Positions 25,634 through 32,648 of a stretch of DNA of 64,000 bases are shown piece after piece (positions within the stretch are counted from its first letter, which is position 1; every line of letters begins with the position of its first letter). This DNA is from Comamonadaceae bacterium ALPHA2B. Its GTDB lineage: Bacteria > Pseudomonadota > Gammaproteobacteria > Burkholderiales > Burkholderiaceae_C. The stretch is from positions 1 through 64,000 of the forward strand of contig SCOE01000031.1 in assembly GCA_005503065.1 (NCBI GenBank). The letters run 5' to 3'. Below the pieces are notes generated by a model. The model had not been told where the DNA came from, made no database searches, and saw nothing but the letters and a program-made list of their open reading frames with translations. Position numbers and translations under genes: made by a program.

Positions 25634-26965
25634 TCATGACCGAATCGCCCAAAACGCCAGGTCGAGCCCCGGAAAGTCCCCCGCGATGTGCATCGCCATG
25701 CCCCCCGACTGCTCCAGCTGTCGCCACAGTTCGCTGTTGCGCGTCTCCAGCTCGAAGTAGTTGGCCCCCGTGTGGAAGGGAATCTGCCGCGGCGCCACCG
25801 GCATCGGCGTGAGCGTGACGCCCGGCAGCTGCAAATTGACCAGGTCGCGGATCCGCTCGACCGGGCCGATCTTGACCTGCGTGGGAAAGCGCGCACGCAG
25901 TGCCTCGGCCGCCATCTGCGACTGCACCGCGAGCACGAAGGTGGCGTGGCGCTGCAGCTCGACGTCGGGGATCAGGGCCACGCGCACGCCGTGCTTGCGG
26001 TCGTGCAGCTCGATGCGGATGGCCGACTGCTCCAGCACCATCGACAGGCTGCGCCGCAGGTCGTCCATCACGGGCCGGAAAGTGGCTTCCAGGTCGTCGT
26101 GCACGTAGGGGCCGAAGCGGGCCGAGCGCCGCGCGTCGCGAAAGGTGCCCAGGTCGCCCGCGAGCTGCAGCGCCTCTTCGTAGAAGTGCAGCGGATGCAG
26201 GGTGGCGCAGCGCGTGAAGTGTGCGAACAGCGGCTCGTAGCGGTTCACGGTCTGCAGCAGCAGGAAGTCGGCGATCTCGGCCACGCCGCCGGTGCCGCCC
26301 TGCGTCATGCGCCCGGCCAGGGCCTCGGCGCGCTGGCGCAGCAGGCCCAGGAGCTCGTCGACCCAGCCGCGCACGACCGCATGGCCCGCCACGTCCAGCA
26401 GCGGCGGGACCAGGCCGCGGTGCAGCTGCACCTGGTTGTCGACGCGGCGTTCGACCACGCGCGCGACGTTGAGCGTGGTCCAGGCATCGGTGGCCTCGCC
26501 CGCGCGCAGCAGGCGCGTGTGAAGCGCGCCGAGCTGCAGCATGGCGGTGCGCTCGCCCGTGGTGTTGGAGTCGGGCACCTCGGCTTCGAACACGCGGTGG
26601 CGCACCAGCTCCTCGTCGCCTTCGGCGTCGGCCTCGCGGGCGCCCGCGCGGCGCACGGGCAGGGCCAGCACCACGGCCTCGTCGCGCATGGAGGCCGGGA
26701 TGTCGATCGGCTCGGGCAGCGGGTCGACGGCCGGCATGTCGAAGGCCGTGCCGTCGCCGAACACGCCCACGGCACGCACCAGCGCCAGCTTGCCCAGGCT
26801 CAGCGCCGCGGCGTCGATCTCCAGTTCGGAAAAGCCCCAGGCGTACGGGGTGGTGCCGCGCAGCAGCACATGGCGGGCGTGGTCGGCATGGCGCTCGGCT
26901 TGCTGCAGGTGCTGGGGCTGCAGGAGCATCCCCTCGCTCCAAACCACTTTTGTTCGCCAACTCAT
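25634..26965 (-). CDS. tssK: TssK baseplate-to-membrane adaptor
   Basis: TssK trimers connect the baseplate to the TssJLM complex. It has 443 residues from the ATG at 26965 (MSWRTKVVWSEGMLLQPQHL), the near-universal TssK opening. Earlier in-frame starts are ignored for that reason. Other family features are FAHFTRCATLHPLHFYEEAL, ELHDRKHGVRVALIPDVEL and the C-terminal IPFHTGANYFELETRNSELW. As the most upstream T6SS gene on this strand, it probably carries the main promoter. A direct-repeat motif lies 102-123 bp upstream. The following spacer is occupied by the inverted-repeat element. Confidence 0.97.
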   Translation of the reverse strand: MSWRTKVVWSEGMLLQPQHLQQAERHADHARHVLLRGTTPYAWGFSELEIDAAALSLGKLALVRAVGVFGDGTAFDMPAVDPLPEPIDIPASMRDEAVVLALPVRRAGAREADAEGDEELVRHRVFEAEVPDSNTTGERTAMLQLGALHTRLLRAGEATDAWTTLNVARVVERRVDNQVQLHRGLVPPLLDVAGHAVVRGWVDELLGLLRQRAEALAGRMTQGGTGGVAEIADFLLLQTVNRYEPLFAHFTRCATLHPLHFYEEALQLAGDLGTFRDARRSARFGPYVHDDLEATFRPVMDDLRRSLSMVLEQSAIRIELHDRKHGVRVALIPDVELQRHATFVLAVQSQMAAEALRARFPTQVKIGPVERIRDLVNLQLPGVTLTPMPVAPRQIPFHTGANYFELETRNSELWRQLEQSGGMAMHIAGDFPGLDLAFWAIRS

Positions 26966-27065
26966 CCGCGCGCGCTCCGTCAAAGGCAAGGGTTGCCAAG
27001 GAGCGTCGAGTTTCCAGGCGTGGCAGGAAGCGGCAAATCCGCCGGACGGCCTAGCCCGGCACAGG

Positions 27066-27088
27066 CGCCTAATGCGAAGGGACTAGAG
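27066..27088 (-). promoter_or_regulatory. Direct-repeat motif upstream of tssK
   Basis: Read on the minus strand this is CTCTAGTCC, 8 bases, TAGGCG, about 100 bp before the tssK ATG and pointing to it. The same layout occurs upstream of the gene at 31608 and of the CHAT operon (46225). A further CTAGGC lies 12 bp downstream (27054-27049). The identity of the binding protein is unknown. Confidence 0.5.
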
Positions 27089-27119
27089 CCACGCCGCGCG
27101 CCTGGCCGCCGCGCGATGC

Positions 27120-27181
27120 TTCAAGCCAAAAGGGCCTGCAACGCCCGCCCCGCTTGCGCGAGCAGCTACGTTTTCGATAGC
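27120..27181. repeat. Copy of the ~60-bp dispersed repeat
   Basis: It lies between tssK and the downstream PhnD-like gene. Recognisable blocks are TTCAAGCCAAA, GCCTGCAACGCCCGCC, GCGCGAGCAGCTA and TTCGATAGC. Its right end includes the last codons of the PhnD-like gene, whose C-terminus (LLSKT) is encoded by repeat sequence. Confidence 0.8.
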
Positions 27182-28227
27182 AGGTCGCTCTGCTCGAGCC
27201 AACGCACCTGCCGCGCGTGCTCGGCCTCCAGCCGTGCCAGCCGGGTGCGGCGGGCCTCCTCGCTCACCCACTGGCCGGCCAGCGCCCGCTGGCGGGCCAA
27301 CTGGTGCTCCAGCCGGGCCACCGGCAGCAGCGCGCTGTTGTCGGCCACCCGCCAGCCACGGTCGGCATGCAGCGAGCGCAGCACGGCGCGCTGGGCCTCG
27401 CCGCGCGGGCCGGGCTCGCGGCCATAGGCGGCCAGGAAGCCCCGCACGCGCTGCTGCAGCTCGCGCGGCCAGTCCGCGCGCACCACGATCTGCGCCGGCG
27501 GCGTGGGCTCCGACTGCCAGATGACCTGCAGCCGCGCCGCTTCGACGGGGAACTGCTGCCGAAAGCGCTCCAGGTCGGTGGTGTTGTTCGTCGCCACGTC
27601 GGCATCGCCGTTGGCCACCGCGAGCGCCGTCTCCTGGTGCGTGCCGATCACCTCGCCCACGAAGCGGGTCTCGATCTCGATGCCATGGGGCAGGAAGAGC
27701 TGGGCCTGCGGCACGATGTAGCCCGACACCGAGCGGCTGTCGCCGCGGGCAATGCGCCAGCGCTCCGGCGCGGCCAGCAGTGCGGCGAGCGAGTTGAACG
27801 GCGGGGCCTTGCGCGCCAGCAGCACGGCGCGGTGCGCGGCGGCCCGGCCCTCGACCCGCTCCACCTCGGCCACCACGCGCATGCGCTGCTCGAGCACCGC
27901 GTCCAGCGCCAGCTTGCCCGAAAGGAAAGCCAGGTCGACCTGGTTGTGGGCGATCGCGCGCTCCAGCGATTCGTAGCTCGGGACCGAGACCGAGGCCACC
28001 GGGCGCCCCACGGTGCGGCCCATGTCCTCGAGGACGGGCTCCCAGTTGCGCCGCGACTCGAAGGCGCCGCCCATGGGCAGCACGCCGAAGCGCAGCGCGG
28101 GCGAAGGCAGCTCGGCGAGGCGGCCCTGGGCGCCGGCGGGCGAGCCGGCGAAACAGGCCGCCGCGGCACTCCAGCCCAGGAACGTGCGGCGCGGAAGGCC
28201 GGCGATCGGGACTGCAGCGGCGCGCAT
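27166..28227 (-). CDS. PhnD-like periplasmic binding protein (second of a tandem pair)
   Basis: This is a phosphate/phosphite/phosphonate-type substrate-binding protein (PhnD family), 353 residues. The N-terminus has a Tat-like signal (RRTFLGWSAAAACFAG) and the mature part starts LRFGVLPMGGAFESRRNWEP. Two-lobe features follow: VDLAFLSGKLALD, GDSRSVSGYIVPQAQLFLP, ALAVANGDADVATNNTTDLE and IVVRADWPRELQQ. It is clearly paralogous to the upstream gene at 28227-29300, and ATG 28227 shares one base with that gene's stop (TGATG). No permease or ATPase gene is nearby, so a sensory rather than transport role with the divergent hybrid kinase is likely. The ligand is unknown. Confidence 0.85.
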   Translation of the reverse strand: MRAAAVPIAGLPRRTFLGWSAAAACFAGSPAGAQGRLAELPSPALRFGVLPMGGAFESRRNWEPVLEDMGRTVGRPVASVSVPSYESLERAIAHNQVDLAFLSGKLALDAVLEQRMRVVAEVERVEGRAAAHRAVLLARKAPPFNSLAALLAAPERWRIARGDSRSVSGYIVPQAQLFLPHGIEIETRFVGEVIGTHQETALAVANGDADVATNNTTDLERFRQQFPVEAARLQVIWQSEPTPPAQIVVRADWPRELQQRVRGFLAAYGREPGPRGEAQRAVLRSLHADRGWRVADNSALLPVARLEHQLARQRALAGQWVSEEARRTRLARLEAEHARQVRWLEQSDLLSKT

Positions 28228-29300
28228 CACGGCGGGCTGTCGCGCAACGCGGCCAGTTGATCCGCGTAGGTGGCTTCGATGCGCTGAAGGCGCGCCTGGC
28301 GCGCCGCCTCGTTGACGAACTGGCCCGTCAGCGCGTTCTGCCGCGCGAGTTGATAGGCCAGCTTGGCGGCCGGCACCAGCGAGGTGTTGTCTGCCGGCAG
28401 GAAACCGGCGAGGTCGTGAAGCGACTTGAGCACCGCGCGCTCGGCGTCGCCCTTGGACCCCTTGGCCTTGGCGTACCCCGTCAGGAAGCCCTGCACGCGC
28501 TGCTGGAATTCCGGCGGGTAGTCGCGCCGCACGACGATCTGCGCGTGCGGGATCAGCTCCGACTCCCAGATCACCTGCAGGCGCGCCGCCTCGGCCGGGA
28601 ACTGCAGCTTGAAGCGCTCGAAGTCGGCGGTGTTGTTGGTGGCGACGTCGGCCTCGCCGTTGGCCACCGCCAGCGCGGTCATCTGGTGGGTGCCGACCAC
28701 CTCGCTGCGAAAGCGCGTCTCCATGACGATGCGGTTGGGCAGGAAAAGCTGCAACTGCGGCACGATGAAGCCCGACACCGAGCGCGACTCGCCGCGCGCC
28801 AGGCGCCAGCGGTCGGGGTCGCCCAGCACCGCGTCGAGCGAGGCGATCGGGCCGCCCTTGCGCGCCAGCAGCAGCGCCCTGTAGCCGGGCAGGCCGTCGT
28901 GCCGCGTGACCTGGGCCACCACCTTCATCTGGCGCAGGGTGACGGCGTCCAGCGCCATCTTTCCCGAGAGGAAGGCCATGTCGACCTCGTTGCGCTGGAT
29001 GGCCTGCTCCAGCGCGTCGTAGGAGGTGACGGAGAGCACCGCCACGGGCCGGCCGATCGCCTTGCTGAGGTCGGCCAGCAGCGGGTCCCAGTCGTTGCGC
29101 GACTCGAAGGCGCCGCCCAGCGGCAGAATGCCGAAGCGCACCGGCATGCCCGCCGTCTGGGCCGCCGCCGCCAGCGGCAGGGCCAGCGCCAGCACCGCGA
29201 GCGCGCAGCGCCAGAGCATCGGCCACCGCTGCAGCCAGCGGGCCGCGGTCGGGGCCTGCGGAAGGACGGTCGGCGGGTGGAGAGCGGCGTGACGGCGCAT
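28227..29300 (-). CDS. PhnD-like periplasmic binding protein (first of a tandem pair)
   Basis: This protein has 357 residues with a Sec signal (MLWRCALAVLALALPLAAAA). The mature part shares blocks with its neighbour: VRFGILPLGGAFESRNDWDP, VDMAFLSGKMALDAV, GESRSVSGFIVPQLQLFLPN, ALAVANGEADVATNNTADFE and IVVRRDYPPEFQQRVQGFLT. It begins only 107 bp from the divergent hybrid histidine kinase, so the three genes probably share a control region. The pair looks like a tandem duplication with one-base overlap. Absence of ABC transporter partners suggests it supplies a signal to a periplasmic sensor domain; this is inference. Confidence 0.85.
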   Translation of the reverse strand: MRRHAALHPPTVLPQAPTAARWLQRWPMLWRCALAVLALALPLAAAAQTAGMPVRFGILPLGGAFESRNDWDPLLADLSKAIGRPVAVLSVTSYDALEQAIQRNEVDMAFLSGKMALDAVTLRQMKVVAQVTRHDGLPGYRALLLARKGGPIASLDAVLGDPDRWRLARGESRSVSGFIVPQLQLFLPNRIVMETRFRSEVVGTHQMTALAVANGEADVATNNTADFERFKLQFPAEAARLQVIWESELIPHAQIVVRRDYPPEFQQRVQGFLTGYAKAKGSKGDAERAVLKSLHDLAGFLPADNTSLVPAAKLAYQLARQNALTGQFVNEAARQARLQRIEATYADQLAALRDSPP

Positions 29301-29407
29301 GGTCAGGGAGGCCCCAGGCGTCGGCCAAGCGGCTGACTGGTCAACGCCGGAAGCCGGGGCACACAATTAGAAACCATAAAAGACTGCGATTTTGTGAAGT
29401 TTTCCCA
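29301..29407. promoter_or_regulatory. Divergent promoter region
   Basis: This 107-bp spacer separates the PhnD-like pair (minus) from the hybrid kinase (plus). Its middle (about 29365-29400) is distinctly AT-richer than the surroundings and must contain promoters for both directions. I cannot assign convincing -35/-10 hexamers. Confidence 0.4.
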
Positions 29408-31360
29408 ATGAGCGATCCGCTGGAGACCGTCCCGCCCGCGGTGGCCGCGCCCGGTGCGCCGGTCCGTGCGCGGCGTGCCGCGCGCAGCGCAGGCGGACGC
29501 CTGGGCCAGTTGTCGCTCGTGCAGCAGCTGGTGCTGCTGGCCGTGCTGCCGGCGGCGCTGGCGATGCTCGGCACGATCGCCGTGCTGACGCGCCAGTACC
29601 TGGCTGGGGTGAACGACCTGATGCGCGCCAACGCCCAGACCGTGGCCCTGCAGATCGCCACCGCCGCCCAGGCGCCGCTGGCGCACATGGACCGGCGCGC
29701 GCTGCTGCGGATCGCGCAGTCGGGCACCTTCCAGCCCCATGTGCAGCAGGTCCAGGTGTGGTCGGAGGACGGCGAGATCGTCGCCAATGCCGAGACCGTC
29801 GACCGGCAGCGCAGCGAGGGGGTCCAGGTGGTGGTGCCCGTCGTGACCGACGACGGACAGCCCAGCGGCAAGGTGATGGTGGAGATGAGCCTGGCCGCGG
29901 TGCGCAGCGCCCGCAACACCGTCTGGTTCAACGTGCTGCTGGTGCTGGGCGCCAGCCTGCTGGGCGTGGTGCTGGCCGGCGCCTGGGCCGCGCGCCGCAT
30001 CAGCGCGCCGATCCGCCGCCTGGGCGAGGCCGTCGACCGCCTGGGCGCCGGCGAGGAAGCGCAGGTGCCCGTGGAAGGCACGGCCGAGGTGCGGCACCTG
30101 CAGGCCGGCTTCAACCAGGCGGCCAGCGCCCTGGCCGAGAGCCAGCGCCTGCTGCAAAGCCGCATCGAGGTGGCCACCGCCGAGTTGGCGCGCAAGAACC
30201 AGCAGCTGGAGGTGGCGAGCCAGGCCAAGACCCGCCTGCTGGCCGCCGCCAGCCACGACCTGCGCCAGCCGCTGCACGCACTCACGCTGTTCTCCGACGG
30301 CCTGGCCAACGGCGAGCACGATCCCGTGCGGCTGCAGCGCATCGCGCACATCCGCGAGTGCGTCGATTCGCTCGACCGGCTGTTCTCGGAACTGCTGAAC
30401 CTCTCGCAGCTCGACGCCGGCGTGCTGCAGCCGCAGTGGGTGGACTTCCCGCTCGACGGCCTGCTCGACGAGATCAGCCGCAATTTCCGCCCGGTGGCCG
30501 AGCAGCAGGACCTGCGCCTGGTGGTGCGCAAGACCGACCTGTGGGTGCGCAGCGACTACGTGATGCTCTCGCGCGTGCTGTCCAACCTCGTGTCGAACTC
30601 GCTGCGCCATACCCTCGAGGGCGGCGTGCTGGTGGGCGCTCGGCGGCGCGGGCGCTCGGTGCGCATCGACGTGTGGGACACCGGCGTGGGCATCGCGCCG
30701 CAGCACCAGACGAAGGTGTTCGAGGAGTTCTACCAGGTCGACCCGCAGCGCACGCAGGCCGCGCGCGGGACCCGGGGCATGGGCCTGGGCCTGGCCACGG
30801 TGCAGCGCCTGGCCGGCCTGCTCAACACGCGCGTCGAGCTGCGCTCGCGGCCCGGCCGCGGCACCTGCGTGAGCATCACGGTGCGCACCGTGCCCCCGCC
30901 GGCGGCGCCCATGCCGGTGCCGGCGGCCGCAGCGGCCGAGGACGACATCCGCTTCGACGGCCTGCGGGTGATGGTGATCGACGACGAGCGCACCATCCTC
31001 GAAGGCCTGCAGGTGGTGCTGGGCCAGTGGGGCGCGCAGGTGCTGGCGGCGCAGACCCGTGCCGAAGCCCTGTCGCTGGCCGACCAGTGGGCCGCGCCGC
31101 CCGACGTGGTGGTGAGCGACCTGCTCCTGCAGGGCGGCGACAACGGGCTGGACGTGCTGGCCGCGCTGGAGCGCCACCCGCACGGCATCGGGCCGCACAC
31201 GGCGCGCCTGCTGGTCACCGGCGAGACCAAGCCCGACCGCCTGCGCGAGGTCGCGTCCGCCGGCGTGACGGTGCTCTACAAGCCGGTGTCGCCGCGCGCG
31301 CTGCGGCAGGCGATCGCGGCGCAGCTTGCGGGCCTGCGGGCCGCCAGCGGCACGCGCTAG
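29408..31360 (+). CDS. Hybrid sensor histidine kinase with C-terminal receiver domain
   Basis: This membrane hybrid kinase has 650 residues. The first membrane helix is at ~37-60 (LVLLAVLPAALAMLGTIAVL). A periplasmic sensor of ~110 residues and a second helix (~172-192, VLLVLGASLLGVVLAG) follow, then HAMP, a coiled coil and HisKA with phospho-acceptor His283 (AAASHDLRQPLHA). The HATPase carries the N and G boxes (SNLVSNSLRH, DTGVGIAP, GMGLGLATV). The receiver domain has phospho-acceptor Asp571 (VVVSDLLLQGG) and Lys in LYKPVSPRAL. No DNA-binding output domain is present and no response regulator gene is nearby. The divergent PhnD-like proteins are candidate signal carriers. Confidence 0.92.
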   Translation: MSDPLETVPPAVAAPGAPVRARRAARSAGGRLGQLSLVQQLVLLAVLPAALAMLGTIAVLTRQYLAGVNDLMRANAQTVALQIATAAQAPLAHMDRRALLRIAQSGTFQPHVQQVQVWSEDGEIVANAETVDRQRSEGVQVVVPVVTDDGQPSGKVMVEMSLAAVRSARNTVWFNVLLVLGASLLGVVLAGAWAARRISAPIRRLGEAVDRLGAGEEAQVPVEGTAEVRHLQAGFNQAASALAESQRLLQSRIEVATAELARKNQQLEVASQAKTRLLAAASHDLRQPLHALTLFSDGLANGEHDPVRLQRIAHIRECVDSLDRLFSELLNLSQLDAGVLQPQWVDFPLDGLLDEISRNFRPVAEQQDLRLVVRKTDLWVRSDYVMLSRVLSNLVSNSLRHTLEGGVLVGARRRGRSVRIDVWDTGVGIAPQHQTKVFEEFYQVDPQRTQAARGTRGMGLGLATVQRLAGLLNTRVELRSRPGRGTCVSITVRTVPPPAAPMPVPAAAAAEDDIRFDGLRVMVIDDERTILEGLQVVLGQWGAQVLAAQTRAEALSLADQWAAPPDVVVSDLLLQGGDNGLDVLAALERHPHGIGPHTARLLVTGETKPDRLREVASAGVTVLYKPVSPRALRQAIAAQLAGLRAASGTR

Positions 31361-31410
31361 CGGCGTCACAGCCTTCCGGGCAACTCTTCGCGAATCCCCG
31401 CGCAGGGCAT

Positions 31411-31433
31411 CGCTAGGCCATCCGGCATAGGCC
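31411..31433 (+). promoter_or_regulatory. Direct-repeat motif upstream of the second binding-protein/kinase operon
   Basis: CGC then TAGGCC, 8 bases, TAGGCC: a perfect direct repeat of the hexamer with a 14-bp period. It is in the same orientation relative to the downstream gene as the sites before tssK and the CHAT operon. It lies about 175 bp before the ATG at 31608. The rest of the 247-bp spacer shows nothing recognisable. Confidence 0.5.
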
Positions 31434-31607
31434 GCGCGGGCGTCGCCATGCAGCCGCCCGCGGTCCGGCAGGCCGCGCCGGCGGCGGCCTAAGCCCTCTG
31501 CGTTATCGCGCTGCGGCACGCCGCTCCGTACATTGGTGCGCAAGGACCCGCTGTCGGCGCCCGCGCCGCCGGCCGGTCTTCCTGTCCGCATCCGTCCCAC
31601 CGCATCC

Positions 31608-32648
31608 ATGCGCTTCCCGCTCACGTCCGCGCCCCGCGGGGCGCCGCCGCAACCCTGGCGGCCCGTCGCCGCCGTGCTGATGGCCGCGCTGCTCGCCGCC
31701 GCGCCGGCCCTGCCCGCGCGCGCGGCTGGCTGGACCGTGCTCACCGCCGACGATGCGCCGGCGCACGCCGAGTTCGTGCGCGAGCTGCAAGGGGGTGCCG
31801 AGGGCGGACCGCGCATCGAGTGGGTCCGCATCGCGCCGGGCGCCGATGCTCCCGCCGCGGCGCCGGAGGCCCTCGCGCAGGCCGACGAGGACCGTGTGAC
31901 GGCCGGCGTGCGCACCCGCGGCATCCGCCGCAGCGCGCCGGCCAGCGATGGCGTGATCGTGGCCGTGGGCCCCGCCGCGGCCCGACTCGCGCTGGACCGC
32001 CCCGGCCAGGAGCCGCTGCTGCTGGCGATGCTCAGCCGGCTGGATTACGAAGGCCTCAAGCCGCTGCCCGCGCTGCGCCGCAGCGAACGTCCGATCGGCG
32101 TGCTGCTGCGCGAGCCCGCGATGGGCGACCAGTTGGCGCTGATCGACGCGGTGCTGCCGGGCAGGCGCCGGCTGGGCCTGGTGGTGACGGGCGAGTCCGA
32201 ACCGGTGCTGCGCGAGCTCCAGCGCGTCGCACAGGACTGGCAACTGCAGGTCGAGTACGCGCCCGATGCGCGCTCGCTCGGTGCCGCGCTGCGGGCCGTG
32301 GTGCCGCGCAGCGACGCGATCATCGTGCTGCCCGACCTGATCGGCGAGAGCCAGGCCGCGACGCTGGCCGTGCTGCGCGCGGGGGCCGGCGCCGGGCTGC
32401 CGGTGTTCGGCAGCAACGAAGGCATGGTGCGCTCGGGCGGGCTGGCCGCCGCGGTGTCCACGCCTGCGCAGCTCGCCCACCAGGCCCGCACGATGGGCAC
32501 GCGCCTGGCCGGCGGCGGCGCGGCGGCGCCCATGGTCGAGAGTGCCACGCCCGCCAGCGTGCGCGTGAACGCCACCGTCGCCCGCGGCCTGAACCTGCGG
32601 CTGCCGCCCGAACAGGACCTGGCCCAGCGCGTCACCGCCCCACGATGA
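31608..32648 (+). CDS. ABC-type substrate-binding-like protein coupled to a hybrid kinase
   Basis: This exported binding-protein-like gene product has 346 residues from ATG 31608. A signal peptide (VAAVLMAALLAAAPALPARA) is followed by a two-lobe fold of the 'ABC_sub_bind' type: GVIVAVGPAAARLAL, RPIGVLLREPAMGDQLALI, RLGLVVTGESEPVL, DAIIVLPDLIGESQAATLAV, LPVFGSNEGMVRSGGLAAAV and VRVNATVARGLNLRLP. An upstream TTG in frame (31533) is less likely because it would bury the signal peptide. Its stop overlaps the kinase start as ATGA. There are no transporter genes. It is the likely periplasmic signal receptor of that kinase, comparable in logic to TorT/TorS. Confidence 0.8.
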   Translation: MRFPLTSAPRGAPPQPWRPVAAVLMAALLAAAPALPARAAGWTVLTADDAPAHAEFVRELQGGAEGGPRIEWVRIAPGADAPAAAPEALAQADEDRVTAGVRTRGIRRSAPASDGVIVAVGPAAARLALDRPGQEPLLLAMLSRLDYEGLKPLPALRRSERPIGVLLREPAMGDQLALIDAVLPGRRRLGLVVTGESEPVLRELQRVAQDWQLQVEYAPDARSLGAALRAVVPRSDAIIVLPDLIGESQAATLAVLRAGAGAGLPVFGSNEGMVRSGGLAAAVSTPAQLAHQARTMGTRLAGGGAAAPMVESATPASVRVNATVARGLNLRLPPEQDLAQRVTAPR

